DNA from: Streptomyces sp. NBC_01016
Lineage (GTDB): Bacteria; Actinomycetota; Actinomycetes; Streptomycetales; Streptomycetaceae
Assembly (NCBI RefSeq): GCF_026341035.1
Contig: NZ_JAPEOQ010000001.1
Coordinates: 1,240,001 to 1,304,000 of the forward strand
Direction: 5' to 3'
DNA: 64,000 nt
Made by a program: the position numbers and the translations under genes. The notes beneath the pieces were generated by a model that was given only the letters and a program-made list of their open reading frames with translations, did no database searches and was not told where the DNA came from. Positions 34,121-44,103 of this stretch are shown piece after piece. The first letter of the stretch is position 1; the number at the start of each line of letters is the position of its first letter.

Positions 34121-34915
34121 ATGCCACCGGCCAAGAGGAAGTCCCGCGTCTACAGCCTCGACAAGACTCGCACCGCCGTGCTCGCCCAGTTCGGCAACGT
34201 ACGGAAGGCGGTCGAGGGCCTCACGCCCGAGCAGCTCGCCGGTCCGACGCGGCTCGGGGACTGGACCGTGCGGGAGCTCGCCGCGCACATCACGATGGCG
34301 ACGAGTGCCATCGCCCGCGGCCTCGCCGTGCCCGGCCTGGCCAAGGCCGAACTCACCCCGCAGGACTGGCCGATGACCTCCGCCCCGCACGCGCAGGACA
34401 TCGCCGCGTACGTGACGGGCCTCGCGGCGGACAACGACCTCGCCGCGCTGTACGCCGACGCCACGAGCAGCCTCGAACAAGCCCTCGCGGACCACCCCGG
34501 CGACCAACTCGTCGCCAACCGCACCGGCGTCATGACCCTCGCGGACTACCTGCCCACCCGCACCGTCGAGTTGATCGTCCACACCGACGACCTGAACGAC
34601 GCCGTGCCGGACCTCGACATCCCGTACGACCGCCAGGCCCTGGCCGCCTGCACCCGGATCCTCGCCGACGCCCTCGCCACCAAGGCCCCCGGCGCCTCCA
34701 CCGAGGTCCGCGTCCCGCCGTTCGCCGTCGTGCAGTGCGTCGAGGGCCCCCGGCACACCCGCGGCACCCCGCCGAACGTCGTGGAGACCGACCCGCTCAC
34801 CTGGATCCGCCTGGCCACGGGGCGTACGACCTGGGCGGCGGCGGTCGAGGCCGCGCTGGTCAGCGCCAGCGGCGAGCGGGCGAACCTCGCGGACCTGCTG
34901 CCGATCATGGCGTGA
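34121..34915 (+). CDS. Maleylpyruvate isomerase-like / sterol-carrier-type protein
   Basis: The 264-residue protein has a DinB/MDMPI-type helical N-domain (VRKAVEGLTPEQLAGPTRLG, DWTVRELAAHITM, RTVELIVHTDDL) with metal-ligand histidines. The C-terminal region resembles an SCP2-like domain (DPLTWIRLATGRTTWAAAVE). Such proteins in mycothiol-producing actinomycetes are annotated as mycothiol-dependent maleylpyruvate isomerase family or sterol carrier family. The substrate is unknown. A TAGGCT box 6 nt before the ATG suggests a leaderless mRNA. Confidence 0.8.
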   Translation: MPPAKRKSRVYSLDKTRTAVLAQFGNVRKAVEGLTPEQLAGPTRLGDWTVRELAAHITMATSAIARGLAVPGLAKAELTPQDWPMTSAPHAQDIAAYVTGLAADNDLAALYADATSSLEQALADHPGDQLVANRTGVMTLADYLPTRTVELIVHTDDLNDAVPDLDIPYDRQALAACTRILADALATKAPGASTEVRVPPFAVVQCVEGPRHTRGTPPNVVETDPLTWIRLATGRTTWAAAVEAALVSASGERANLADLLPIMA

Positions 34916-34973
34916 TGCGCACGGGATGCCCGGCGGGCCGGAACCGGAACGCGGCCCGCCACGTCCCATTGCC

Positions 34974-35795
34974 ATGCTCACGACGCTACGTACATCCCGT
35001 ACACGTGCCCTGATCAGCACCGCCGTCCTGCCGCTCGCCGCGCTGGCGACCGTGACCGCCTGCGGCGACGAGAAGGCCCCCGGCTCGAAGGCGGCCGGGG
35101 GAGAATCGATAACCGGCGTCCACTGGAGCGTGCAGAGCGCGACGGTGGACGGCAAGACGACGAAGGCCCCGGGCAGCGCGTACCTCGAGTTCGTCTCGGA
35201 CGAGCGGGTGCGCGGCAACTACGGCTGCAACCACTTCGACGCCGACGCAGAGGTCACCGGGGACAGCGTCGACCTCGGCAAGGCGAAGCGGACCATGATG
35301 CTCTGCGAGGGCAAGGACGTGGCCGCCTTCGAGAAGACCCTGGCCCGCACCCTCGCCGAGAAGAACACGGTCGAGGCCAAGGGCGGCGAACTGACCCTCA
35401 CCCGGGCGAATGGCGACACCGTCTCCCTCGCCAAGCAGCGTGACGCCAAGCTCGTCGGTACCAAGTGGAACGTCACGAGCCTGAGCGCCGATGACACCAC
35501 CAGCTCCGTGCCGAAGGCCGCGCAGGGCCGGGCCCGGCTCGTCTTCGACAAGGACGGCCACGTCAGCGCCCGCCTGGGCTGCAACAGCGGCCGCGCCAAG
35601 GCCACCGTCAAGGGTGACGACATCACCTTCGGCCCGCTGAGCAGCACCCGTATGGGCTGTATCGGAGAGGCCGCGAAGCTGGAGCAGACGATGCTCGATG
35701 TCCTGAAGGGCAAGGTGTCGTACGACATCCAGGGGGGCTCCCTCACGCTGAAGGCACCCGGCGGCAACGGGATCGGCCTCGCCGCCGCCGAGTGA
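34974..35795 (+). CDS. META-domain lipoprotein
   Basis: The 273-residue protein has a basic signal peptide ending in a lipobox (LATVTAC), so it should be a membrane-anchored lipoprotein. Two META (DUF306/HslJ-like) domains follow, each with the NYGCNHFDADAEVTG or ARLGCNSGRAKATVKG core and a later Cys (MMLCEGK, RMGCIGE). The cysteines of each domain probably pair. The start is ATG 34974, in frame within a longer open frame. META proteins are linked to stress and novobiocin tolerance in E. coli; the role here is not known. Confidence 0.85.
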   Translation: MLTTLRTSRTRALISTAVLPLAALATVTACGDEKAPGSKAAGGESITGVHWSVQSATVDGKTTKAPGSAYLEFVSDERVRGNYGCNHFDADAEVTGDSVDLGKAKRTMMLCEGKDVAAFEKTLARTLAEKNTVEAKGGELTLTRANGDTVSLAKQRDAKLVGTKWNVTSLSADDTTSSVPKAAQGRARLVFDKDGHVSARLGCNSGRAKATVKGDDITFGPLSSTRMGCIGEAAKLEQTMLDVLKGKVSYDIQGGSLTLKAPGGNGIGLAAAE

Positions 35796-35824
35796 CGGGC
35801 CCTCAGGACCCAACAAAGCACCCC

Positions 35825-37264
35825 TCAGGACGGATACGGGAGCAGCTCCGCGTCCGTCCGCTCCCACGCCGCCTTCAACTCGGCCAGCACCTTCGGCTCG
35901 TCGGCCGCCCGGTCCGCCTGCTCGCGCCGGTCGGCCGCGAGATCGAACAGCTGGTCGGTGCCGCCCTTGCCCCGGTAGTACTTCCAGTTGCCGCGCCGCA
36001 CGGCCCGCTCCCCGCGCACCCGCCAGAACAGCTCGCGCTGCGTCAACTCCTCGCCGCGCAGCAGGTACCCCGCGAGGCTGGTGCCGTCGAGCGGATACGA
36101 CCGGTCGGCCCTGGCCCCGCCGATCTCCAGCAGTGTCGCCGTCCAGTCAGGGGTGAACACCGGCTCGTGGCTGACCTGCCCGCCGCCGATCCGGGCGGGC
36201 CAGCGCACGATCGTCGGGACGCGGATGCCGCCCTCCTGGAGGGACGACTTGTTGCCGGACAGCGGCCAGTTGTAGGAGAAGCGCTCACCGCCGTTGTCCG
36301 AGGCGAAGAAGACGAGGGTGTCCTGCTCCTGCCCGGACTCCTTCAGCGCCTTCAGCACCTGCCCGACCGACCGGTCCAGGTCCTGCACCATCTCCGTGTA
36401 CTTCTCGACCGATCCGCCGTCGTCGTGGAAGAGGGCCCGCTTGTCGCCCGCCTTGATCCGCCGTACGACCTCGGCGCTCGCCTCCTCGTCGCCGTCGGCG
36501 ATCCACGGCCAGTGCGGGGTCGTGAAGTTGAGGTTGAGCAGCCACGGCTGATCCCCGTGGTCCCGCTTCACGTACTCGCTCGCCCGCTCGGTCAGGATCC
36601 GTGTGTAGTACCGCAGGTCCTTGTACTCGGCGTCGCCCTCCTTCACCTCGCCCTCGTAGAGGTCGTACTCGCCGCCGAGGCCGAGCTTCGAGTAGTACTC
36701 CAGGGCCCCGCCGAAGTTCCCGAAGAACTCGTCCCAGCCCGACTTGGTGGGCGAGTGGTCCGGCAGATAGCCGCAGTGCCACTTGCCGATCAGGGCCGTC
36801 GCATAGCCGGCGCCGCGCAATAGCGAGGCGAGCGTGGGGTGGTTCGGGTCGAGCCCGACGGACCGGTCGGCTATCGGCTCCGCGAGACCGCCCTTCGTAC
36901 GGCCCGGATAGCGGCCGGTGTAGAGGCTGAAGCGGGTCGGGGAGCAGGTCGCGGAGCCGCTGTAGGCGTCGGTGAAGCGGACGCCCTGGCGGGCGAGCCG
37001 GTCCAGGTTGGGGGTCCTGATGTGCGGGGCGCCGTACGAGGACAGGTCGGCCCAGCCCAGGTCGTCGCCCAGGATGAACAGGATGTTGGGCCGCCGTGAC
37101 CTGCGCCCGGTGTCGGCCCGGAAGGGCGTCTCACGGGGCGCGGCCGCCTGGGCGGTGCCGGCCGTGGCTCCTCCGACTCCGACTCCGACTCCGGCAGCGG
37201 CGACGGTGGCGACGGCGGCCCCGCCGAGGGCACGACGGGACAGGTGAGAGGCATGCGAGGGCAT
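35825..37264 (-). CDS. Tat-exported sulfatase
   Basis: The 479-residue protein has a twin-arginine signal (SRRALGGAAVATVAAAGVGV) and an arylsulfatase-like alkaline-phosphatase fold: metal ligands Asp67-Asp68 in LGDDLGWAD, the formylglycine motif CSPTR with Cys107, GKWHCGYLPDH, FASDNGG, and a Lys in GNKSSLQEGGIRVP. The Cys must be oxidised by a formylglycine-generating enzyme, not seen in this window. It should hydrolyse sulfate esters outside the cell. ATG 37264 follows GGAG. It stands alone, convergent with the META lipoprotein gene. Confidence 0.93.
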   Translation of the reverse strand: MPSHASHLSRRALGGAAVATVAAAGVGVGVGGATAGTAQAAAPRETPFRADTGRRSRRPNILFILGDDLGWADLSSYGAPHIRTPNLDRLARQGVRFTDAYSGSATCSPTRFSLYTGRYPGRTKGGLAEPIADRSVGLDPNHPTLASLLRGAGYATALIGKWHCGYLPDHSPTKSGWDEFFGNFGGALEYYSKLGLGGEYDLYEGEVKEGDAEYKDLRYYTRILTERASEYVKRDHGDQPWLLNLNFTTPHWPWIADGDEEASAEVVRRIKAGDKRALFHDDGGSVEKYTEMVQDLDRSVGQVLKALKESGQEQDTLVFFASDNGGERFSYNWPLSGNKSSLQEGGIRVPTIVRWPARIGGGQVSHEPVFTPDWTATLLEIGGARADRSYPLDGTSLAGYLLRGEELTQRELFWRVRGERAVRRGNWKYYRGKGGTDQLFDLAADRREQADRAADEPKVLAELKAAWERTDAELLPYPS

Positions 37265-37718
37265 GGGGTCTCCGGGGTTGGGGCCGCAGGGGCGGCATGC
37301 GAAGCGCGCGCCTCAGAGGGCGCGAGCTGCGTTGATGTGCGGCTCCGCCACGCGGGGCGCGAGCCACGGCGGACGGCTCGCACGCCGCGGAGAAACCAGC
37401 CCGAGCAGGTGCGAACCGGCCTGAACCGACGACGTCAGACGGACGTCATTGGCAGGGAAGGGTCACGCACAGAGACAGATCGCGCTCGCGACACGGACCA
37501 GGTCGACGTGGCGGCGCTCCACAAGGGTGACCTCACGATCACGGAGTGGCTGCATGGACCGGGACTCTGCCGACAGTGACGTACACCTGTCAACCACGCA
37601 TCCGTACTCCGGACGTACTCCGGACATCCGATGAGTTCGGTCACATCCGCCCCGGTCAACCCGCGTAGCCCCGGTCCCCAATTCGGACCACTGTGGGATC
37701 ACGTCTACACTCGGTTGC
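37265..37718. other. 454-bp region between sulfatase and purF
   Basis: No convincing gene is present. A tandem 11-bp repeat (CGTACTCCGGA at 37603-37613 and 37614-37624), flanked by CATC, precedes the purF promoter and could be an operator. Confidence 0.5.
37706..37711 (+). promoter_or_regulatory. -10 box of purF, leaderless spacing
   Basis: TACACT ends 7 nt before GTG 37719. Confidence 0.5.
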
Positions 37719-39245
37719 GTGCCACGTGGTGACGGTCGACTCAATCACGACCTGCTTCCCGGTGAGAAAGGCCCCCAGGACGCTTGTGGCGTCTTCGGTG
37801 TCTGGGCTCCGGGTGAAGAGGTCGCAAAGCTCACTTACTTCGGGCTCTACGCCCTCCAACATCGGGGTCAGGAATCCGCGGGAATCGCGGTCAGCAATGG
37901 CTCCCAGATCCTCGTCTTCAAGGACATGGGGCTCGTTTCCCAGGTCTTCGACGAGACATCCCTAGGGTCCCTCCAAGGTCATATCGCGGTCGGTCACGCC
38001 CGCTACTCGACCACCGGGGCCTCCGTATGGGAGAACGCCCAGCCGACGTTCCGTGCCACCGCGCACGGTTCGATCGCCCTCGGGCACAACGGCAACCTGG
38101 TCAACACGGCGCACCTCGCCGAGATGGTCGCCGAGCTCCCCAAGGAGAGTGGCCGCGCGACCCAGGTCGCGGCCACCAACGACACCGACCTGATCACCGC
38201 GCTGCTCGCGGGCCAGGTCGACGAGGACGGCAAGCCGCTGACCGTGGAAGAGGCGGCCGCCAAGGTGCTGCCCCAGGTCAAGGGCGCCTTCTCGCTCGTC
38301 TTCATGGACGAGAACACCCTGTACGCCGGCCGTGACCCGCAGGGCATCCGCCCGCTGGTCCTCGGCCGCCTGGAGCGCGGCTGGGTCGTCGCCTCGGAGT
38401 CCGCGGCGCTCGACATCTGCGGCGCCTCCTATGTCCGCGAGATCGAGCCGGGCGAGTTCGTCGCCATCGACGAGAACGGCCTGCGAACGTCCCGATTCGC
38501 CGAAGCAAAGCCCAAGGGCTGCGTCTTCGAGTACGTGTACCTGGCCCGCCCGGACACGGACATCGCGGGTCGGAACGTGTATCTCTCCCGTGTGGAGATG
38601 GGCCGCAGGCTCGCGAAGGAAGCTCCGGCCGATGCGGACCTCGTCATAGCCACCCCGGAATCCGGGACTCCGGCCGCGGTCGGTTACGCCGAGGCATCCG
38701 GCATCCCGTTCGGCAACGGCCTGGTGAAGAACGCCTACGTGGGCCGAACCTTCATCCAGCCTTCACAGACGATCCGCCAGCTCGGCATCCGTCTGAAGCT
38801 GAACCCGCTCAAGGAAGTCATCAAGGGCAAGCGTCTGGTCGTCGTCGACGACTCGATCGTGCGCGGCAACACGCAGCGCGCCCTGGTCCGCATGCTCCGC
38901 GAGGCCGGTGCGGCCGAGATCCACGTGCGGATCTCCTCCCCGCCCATCAAGTGGCCCTGCTTCTTCGGCATCGACTTCGCGACCCGCGCGGAGCTGATCG
39001 CCAACGGCATGTCGGTCGAGGAGATCGGTACCTCGCTCGGGGTCGACTCGCTCTCGTACATCTCCATCGACGGCATGATCGAGGCGACCACCATCGCCAA
39101 GCCGAACCTCTGCCGTGCCTGCTTCGACGGCGAGTACCCGATGGACCTCCCCGACCCGGAGCTCCTCGGCAAGCAGCTCCTGGAGACGGAACTGGCCGCA
39201 GGTCCTGCGTCCACGGCTGCGTCCGACGCGATCCGTCGCCCGTAG
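37719..39245 (+). CDS. purF: Amidophosphoribosyltransferase
   Basis: The 508-residue enzyme starts purine synthesis by forming phosphoribosylamine from PRPP and glutamine. The Ntn nucleophile Cys23 (PQDACGVFGVW) is preceded by a 22-residue propeptide. The PRPP-binding motif VVVDDSIVRGNT and C-terminal cysteines (KWPCFFG, NLCRACFDG) for the iron-sulfur type are present. GTG 37719 sits right behind a TACACT box. It is followed by purM after 33 bp, on the same transcript. Confidence 0.96.
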   Translation: MPRGDGRLNHDLLPGEKGPQDACGVFGVWAPGEEVAKLTYFGLYALQHRGQESAGIAVSNGSQILVFKDMGLVSQVFDETSLGSLQGHIAVGHARYSTTGASVWENAQPTFRATAHGSIALGHNGNLVNTAHLAEMVAELPKESGRATQVAATNDTDLITALLAGQVDEDGKPLTVEEAAAKVLPQVKGAFSLVFMDENTLYAGRDPQGIRPLVLGRLERGWVVASESAALDICGASYVREIEPGEFVAIDENGLRTSRFAEAKPKGCVFEYVYLARPDTDIAGRNVYLSRVEMGRRLAKEAPADADLVIATPESGTPAAVGYAEASGIPFGNGLVKNAYVGRTFIQPSQTIRQLGIRLKLNPLKEVIKGKRLVVVDDSIVRGNTQRALVRMLREAGAAEIHVRISSPPIKWPCFFGIDFATRAELIANGMSVEEIGTSLGVDSLSYISIDGMIEATTIAKPNLCRACFDGEYPMDLPDPELLGKQLLETELAAGPASTAASDAIRRP

Positions 39246-39278
39246 ACCCCGATTCGCCAACCCGAAAGATCCCAGGCA

Positions 39279-40352
39279 ATGTCTGAGACCCAGCCCTCCG
39301 GTGCCTCCTACGCGTCCGCAGGCGTCGACATCGAAGCCGGCGACCGCGCCGTGGAGCTCATGAAGGAGTGGGTGAAGAAGACGCAGCGCCCCGAGGTCCT
39401 CGGTGGCCTCGGCGGCTTCGCCGGCCTCTTCGACGCCTCCGCCCTGAAGAAGTACGAGCGTCCGCTGCTCGCCTCGGCCACCGACGGCGTCGGCACGAAG
39501 GTCGACATCGCCCGTCAGCTGGGCGTATACGACACGATCGGCCATGACCTCGTCGCGATGGTCATGGACGACATCGTGGTGTGCGGCGCCGAGCCGCTCT
39601 TCATGACCGACTACATCTGCGTGGGCAAGGTCCACCCGGAGCGGGTCGCCGGCATCGTGAAGGGCATCGCCGAGGGCTGCGTCCTCGCGGGCTGCTCCCT
39701 CGTCGGCGGCGAGACGGCCGAGCACCCGGGCCTGCTGGGCCCGGACGACTTCGATGTCGCGGGTGCCGGTACGGGCGTCGTGGAGCACGACAACCTGCTG
39801 GGCCCGGATCGCATCCGTAAGGGTGACGCGGTGATCGCCATGGCGTCCTCCGGTCTTCACTCGAACGGGTACTCGCTGGTCCGCCACGTCCTCCTGGAGC
39901 GCGCGGGGATGGACCTGGGCGAGCACGTCGAGGAACTCGGCCGCACGCTCGGCGAGGAGCTCCTGGAGCCGACGAAGATCTACTCCCTGGACTGCCTCTC
40001 GCTCATCAGCACCACCGAGGTCCACGCCTTCAGCCACATCACGGGCGGCGGCCTCGCGGCGAACCTGGCCCGCGTGATCCCGGACGGCCTGCACGCCACG
40101 GTCGACCGCTCCACGTGGACCCCGGACCCGATCTTCGACCTGGTCGGGGAGAAGGGTCAGGTCGAGCGCCTGGAGCTGGAGAAGACGCTGAACATGGGCG
40201 TCGGCATGATGGCGATCGTGCCGCAGGAGTCGGTGGAGGTCGCCCTGGCGACCCTGGCCGACCGCGGAGTGGACTCCTGGGTGGCCGGCGAGATCGTCGA
40301 CCGCGGCGAGCACACCACGGGCGCCGAGCTCACCGGGGACTACGCCAAGTAG
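39279..40352 (+). CDS. purM: AIR synthetase
   Basis: The 357-residue enzyme closes the imidazole ring, turning FGAM into AIR with ATP. Motifs include YASAGVDIEAGDRAVELMK, ATDGVGTKVDIA, GHDLVAMVMDDIVVCGAEPL, GETAEHPGLL and FSHITGGGLAANLARV. It forms an operon with purF and ends in a hairpin terminator at 40396-40430. Confidence 0.96.
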   Translation: MSETQPSGASYASAGVDIEAGDRAVELMKEWVKKTQRPEVLGGLGGFAGLFDASALKKYERPLLASATDGVGTKVDIARQLGVYDTIGHDLVAMVMDDIVVCGAEPLFMTDYICVGKVHPERVAGIVKGIAEGCVLAGCSLVGGETAEHPGLLGPDDFDVAGAGTGVVEHDNLLGPDRIRKGDAVIAMASSGLHSNGYSLVRHVLLERAGMDLGEHVEELGRTLGEELLEPTKIYSLDCLSLISTTEVHAFSHITGGGLAANLARVIPDGLHATVDRSTWTPDPIFDLVGEKGQVERLELEKTLNMGVGMMAIVPQESVEVALATLADRGVDSWVAGEIVDRGEHTTGAELTGDYAK

Positions 40353-40395
40353 TCCCCGTGGGGGCGCCCCCGCCCCCGTGCTTGGACAGCACAAA

Positions 40396-40430
40396 ACCCG
40401 GTCCGGCGTGGTGACCACCCCGGACCGGGT
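40396..40430. terminator. Terminator between purM and the DUF3073 gene
   Basis: ACCCGGTCCGG pairs with CCGGACCGGGT, with a GTGGTGACCAC inner stem. It lies between convergent genes. Confidence 0.8.
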
Positions 40431-40469
40431 GAAGTGCAGCGACTGTTAGGCCGCTGACGTGTTACGAGG

Positions 40470-40733
40470 TCAAGCGCCGCGGCGCTGTGACGAAGGACCG
40501 GACTCGCCGTCCTCGCCCTCGTCCTCGTCGTACGTATCCGCGTAGCGGGCGTACGGGTCGTCTTCCTCGTCGTCATCGTCGAAAGGCTCGCCGTTCGGCG
40601 GCTGATTCGACACTGGATCCGACGTGGATGCGCCTAGCTCGTTGGCCAGACGCGACAGGTCGGTCCCGCCGCTGTTGTACTTCAGCTGGCGGGCGACCTT
40701 CGTCTGCTTGGCCTTGGCCCGGCCGCGCCCCAT
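40470..40733 (-). CDS. DUF3073 small protein
   Basis: The 87-residue protein has a basic N-terminus (MGRGRAKAKQTKVARQLKYN) and a very acidic tail (DDDDEEDDPYARYADTYDED), the layout of the actinobacterial DUF3073 family. GAGGGGG precedes ATG 40733; the longer frame upstream is not used. Its function is unknown; charge separation suggests nucleic-acid or ribosome contact. It lies next to purM and vdh. Confidence 0.85.
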   Translation of the reverse strand: MGRGRAKAKQTKVARQLKYNSGGTDLSRLANELGASTSDPVSNQPPNGEPFDDDDEEDDPYARYADTYDEDEGEDGESGPSSQRRGA

Positions 40734-40996
40734 GGCTCGACCCCCTCGGTGATGGGGCTTCATGGCCCCAGAGTCTTGACACGCGTACATGATCTGGAAC
40801 GGACTCCCCGCAGGGAGACCGGTCCGTAGGGCTTCCACGGTACCTGAGCCCACGCCCATACGGTACGTCGCCCGCAGGACGCGCCTGCGCGCAGGACCAG
40901 CCAGGAGCCCTTTCCTCGCTGGTCAGCTGCGATTTTAACCTCTTCATGACGAGCGACCCGCCGAGGGGCGTGATGCTCGTTACGCGCCGGGCCCCA

Positions 40997-42118
40997 TCAG
41001 CCCCTTCCGCGGGCCTCGGCCATCCGCTGCTCGGCGATCCGGTCGGCCGCGGCGGCCGGCGGAATCCCGTCCACCTTCGCACGAGCAAAGATGGCGAGCG
41101 TCGTGTCGAAGATCTTCGCGGCCTTCGCCCTGCACCGGTCGAAGTCGAAGCCGTGCAGCTCGTCGGCGACCTGGATGACGCCGCCCGCATTCACCACGTA
41201 GTCCGGCGCGTAGAGGATCCCGCGGTCCGCGAGGTCCTTCTCGACGCCCGGGTGCGCGAGCTGGTTGTTGGCCGCGCCGCACACCACCTTCGCGGTCAGC
41301 ACCGGCACGGAGTCGTCGTTCAGCGCGCCGCCCAGGGCGCAGGGCGCGTAGATGTCGAGCCCCGCCTCCCGGATCAGGGCCTCGGTGTCGGCGGCGACCG
41401 CGACCTCGGGGTGCCGGTCGGTGATCTGCCGCACGGACTCCTCGCGGACATCGGTCACCACGACCTCGGCGCCGTCCTCCAGGAGGTGCTCCACGAGGTG
41501 GTGCCCCACCTTGCCCACACCGGCGATGCCGACCTTGCGGCCGCGCAGCGTGGGATCGCCCCACAGGTACTGGGCGCTGGCCCGCATGCCCTGGAAGACA
41601 CCGAAGGCGGTGAGCACGGAGGAGTCGCCCGCGCCGCCGTTCTCGGGGGAGCGTCCGGTGGTCCAGCGGCACTCGCGCGCCACGACGTCCATGTCGGCGA
41701 CGTACGTACCGACGTCGCACGCGGTCACGTACCGGCCGCCGAGCGAGGCCACGAACCGGCCATAGGCGAGCAGCAGCTGCTCGCTCTTCACCGTGTGCGG
41801 ATCACCGATGATCACGGCCTTGCCGCCGCCGTGGTCGAGCCCGGCCATGGCGTTCTTGTAGGACATGCCGCGCGCGAGGTTCAGCGCGTCGGCGACCGCT
41901 GCCTCCTCGGAGGCGTACGGATAGAAGCGCGTGCCGCCGAGGGCCGGGCCCAGGGCGGTGTTGTGGAGGGCGATGACGGCCTTGAGGCCGCTGGCGCGGT
42001 CCTGGCAGAGGACGACCTGCTCGTGGCCGCCCTGTTCCGAGTGGAAGAGCGTGTGCAGGACGCCAGAGGCGCCGGAGGTGTCAGAGGTGGTGACAGCGTC
42101 GCCGGTCACATCGGTCAC
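40997..42118 (-). CDS. vdh: Valine (branched-chain amino acid) dehydrogenase
   Basis: The 373-residue Glu/Leu/Val dehydrogenase oxidatively deaminates valine with NAD, feeding branched-chain acyl precursors for fatty acids and macrolides. Visible are the substrate-site Lys in [23 protein letters not shown], the Rossmann motif [12 protein letters not shown] and the NNQLAHPG segment. GTG 42118 was chosen because GGGAG precedes it and the N-terminus then matches Streptomyces Vdh as I recall it. ATG 42139 is the alternative. It is divergent from the gene at 42353. Confidence 0.93.
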   Translation of the reverse strand: MTDVTGDAVTTSDTSGASGVLHTLFHSEQGGHEQVVLCQDRASGLKAVIALHNTALGPALGGTRFYPYASEEAAVADALNLARGMSYKNAMAGLDHGGGKAVIIGDPHTVKSEQLLLAYGRFVASLGGRYVTACDVGTYVADMDVVARECRWTTGRSPENGGAGDSSVLTAFGVFQGMRASAQYLWGDPTLRGRKVGIAGVGKVGHHLVEHLLEDGAEVVVTDVREESVRQITDRHPEVAVAADTEALIREAGLDIYAPCALGGALNDDSVPVLTAKVVCGAANNQLAHPGVEKDLADRGILYAPDYVVNAGGVIQVADELHGFDFDRCRAKAAKIFDTTLAIFARAKVDGIPPAAAADRIAEQRMAEARGRG

Positions 42119-42352
42119 TGTGGTGACTCCCAAGTACATAGCGGCGGTTGGGCGGAATCCCGTGCGGGTGGCGGGCCTTCCGTCGGTGCTTGTGGGCAAG
42201 AGATTAGAGCGTGCGCGGGCCCGCCACGGCCGCGCCGCCAAGGATCACCCCCGCGCGCGCGTGGAGGCCGGAAGCACGGTCGAATCCCGCCGCGTCGCCA
42301 CGTGGGACGATTTGGAGTGTTTTCCAGCTGGCGGGTGGGGGAGGGAGCAGCC

Positions 42353-43213
42353 GTGCCCAAGGTGTCCTCGGTGACCGTCCCGTACGCGGCGTATCTGCGC
42401 GTGTACGAACCCCTCGCAGCTTTCCCGCAGCCGGAGCGGGGCCATTGGGAGCGCTACGCGAAACGCGACAGCCTCCCCTCTTATCAGGATGAATTGCGCC
42501 GTTCTTTGGCTGATCTGTTGCCCACGCCACCGGTGCCCGTGCCGGTGCACGAGAGCGACGACGCGTTCGTGATCGTGATCGACGGGGTGGTGTGCGTCTG
42601 CCCGTGGCGCACCCGGCTGCGCGGCTGGCAGGCCCTGGACGAGTTGCCGGGCGAGCTGCCGGCCCCGGTCCTGGACGCGGCGATCCCCCCGGTGGTGCGC
42701 CGGCAGTCGTCCGCCGACTACGAGCGCTGGCTGGAGCGGAATCCGGACGCCCGCCCCTGGATCCGTACGTCCACGTGGCAGGTGCCGATCAACTGGTTCG
42801 TGCTGGTGTCGGACGACGAGCGCGAGTACGAGCCGAAGAGCGACGAGGACGGGGCGGAGGGCGTCGGCGTCCCGCGGCTCCGCTATCGGACTCCGATGGT
42901 GCAGGCGAGGCGCCGGGTCGCGCGGGGTCTGAAGGCGCTGAAGGACGCGATCGAGGAAGGTCCCCTGATCGACGGCCTGGTAGATGTGGGGCGTTGGCTG
43001 GAGGAGTTCCACCCCCGTTCGTACGTCGAGCTCGACTACGGCGGGCTCGTGCACGCCCTGCCGCAGGACCTTCTCGAGGACGACCACTCGGCGGCGGATG
43101 TCGCCGGGGGCATCGCGGCGCTGCGCGTCGGTGACGAGGACGGTGCGGGAGAGGCGTACGCGAGGCTTGTGGAACGCTGGCGGTCGGAGCGGGACCGGCA
43201 GTTCGCGAACTGA
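42353..43213 (+). CDS. Conserved hypothetical protein next to bldC
   Basis: The 286-residue soluble protein (MPKVSSVTVPYAAYLRVYEP ... VELDYGGLVHALPQDLLEDD) has no motif I can assign. It is rich in charged residues and Trp, with a C-terminal helical part ending RWRSERDRQFAN. GTG 42353 follows GGAGGGAGCAG. The order vdh - this gene - bldC - hrpA is the conserved order I recall from Streptomyces. Confidence 0.8.
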   Translation: MPKVSSVTVPYAAYLRVYEPLAAFPQPERGHWERYAKRDSLPSYQDELRRSLADLLPTPPVPVPVHESDDAFVIVIDGVVCVCPWRTRLRGWQALDELPGELPAPVLDAAIPPVVRRQSSADYERWLERNPDARPWIRTSTWQVPINWFVLVSDDEREYEPKSDEDGAEGVGVPRLRYRTPMVQARRRVARGLKALKDAIEEGPLIDGLVDVGRWLEEFHPRSYVELDYGGLVHALPQDLLEDDHSAADVAGGIAALRVGDEDGAGEAYARLVERWRSERDRQFAN

Positions 43214-43700
43214 ATCCCCAAGTGAGGGCGCTCACACCGACCTTCGGGACCTACGTCCTGATCCGGGCGTTTGCCTCAAGCGTGATGGACAGCACTTACC
43301 GGGACCTTGCGCCCATCACCCCTCCTCGTGCCAAAATAGGACAAGGAGTCCGGGGAGGGCTCCTTCCGTCCATCTAAGTCCAACCATGGACGGATTACTC
43401 AGCATTGCACTGCCGCTGGGGGGTCTGATGGCTCCTGATCGCTCTGTGACTGATCGTCACTGTGGCGTGACTGTCCGCTATGGCACGGTCCATCGGCTTC
43501 CGTCGCTGATGAACACCTGGGAGGGCAATTCCATCGGTTTGGCCGACGTGGCTGGACGGATGGTGTAGTTGTAGTGCCGAGGACAAGCCGTTCGTCCTAT
43601 AACCGACTCGACTCGCGTCCGCCATTTCGGGCAACGCGGGTCAAGGTGCAGAATTTAGAGGAATGAACCGAGAAGGTTCGGTTCTCCGAGGAGGCCGCTC
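43214..43700. other. Long upstream region of bldC
   Basis: This is a 487-bp gap without a gene. Just before bldC a 7-bp stem (GAACCGA 43665-43671 / TCGGTTC 43678-43684) sits directly upstream of the GAGGAGG ribosome site. Promoter elements further up are not clear to me. Confidence 0.5.
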
Positions 43701-43907
43701 ATGACCGCTCGCACCCCTGATGCCGAGCCGCTGCTGACCCCGGCTGAGGTCGCCACGATGTTCCGCGTCGACCCCAAGACGGTCACGCGCTGGGCGAAGG
43801 CTGGCAAGCTCACGTCGATTCGTACGCTCGGCGGACACCGCCGCTACCGCGAGGCCGAGGTCCGCGCACTGCTTGCGGGTATCCCGCAGCAGCGCAGCGA
43901 GGCCTGA
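43701..43907 (+). CDS. bldC: Developmental regulator BldC (MerR-like)
   Basis: The 68-residue protein consists of one winged helix-turn-helix (LLTPAEVATMFRVDPKTVTR) followed by GGHRRYREAEV. This sequence is characteristic of BldC. BldC binds DNA cooperatively at direct repeats and delays entry into development in Streptomyces. GAGGAGG at 43688-43694 precedes the ATG. It is monocistronic, with a T-tailed terminator at 44064-44103. Confidence 0.97.
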   Translation: MTARTPDAEPLLTPAEVATMFRVDPKTVTRWAKAGKLTSIRTLGGHRRYREAEVRALLAGIPQQRSEA

Positions 43908-44063
43908 GGCACCGCGCAACGCAGCAAAACGGGCGTTTTCGGGTCCCCCAACCCGGCGGACGCCCACCCATAGCTCCACTCGACGCGGGTCCTGCCCCAA
44001 CAGGACTCCTTCTTATGAAGGCCGCCGAGGCGTCATCTCAACTGCCTCGCGCAAGCGTCATCC

Positions 44064-44103
44064 GATCGCGCTGGACTCCGCCGGGTCCAGCGCGATCTTT
44101 TTT
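44064..44103 (+). terminator. Rho-independent terminator of bldC
   Basis: GATCGCGCTGGAC pairs with GTCCAGCGCGATC around TCCGCCGG and is followed by a run of six T. Confidence 0.88.

Noticed and set aside
33487..35013. Long open frame of about 508 codons on the plus strand
   Set aside because: It runs through the repeat arrays and out of frame through the gene at 34121. The product is low-complexity and there is no ribosome site.
40946..42352. N-terminal extension of the gene at 42353
   Set aside because: It overlaps vdh in antisense over its whole length; GTG 42353 with its ribosome site is the real start.
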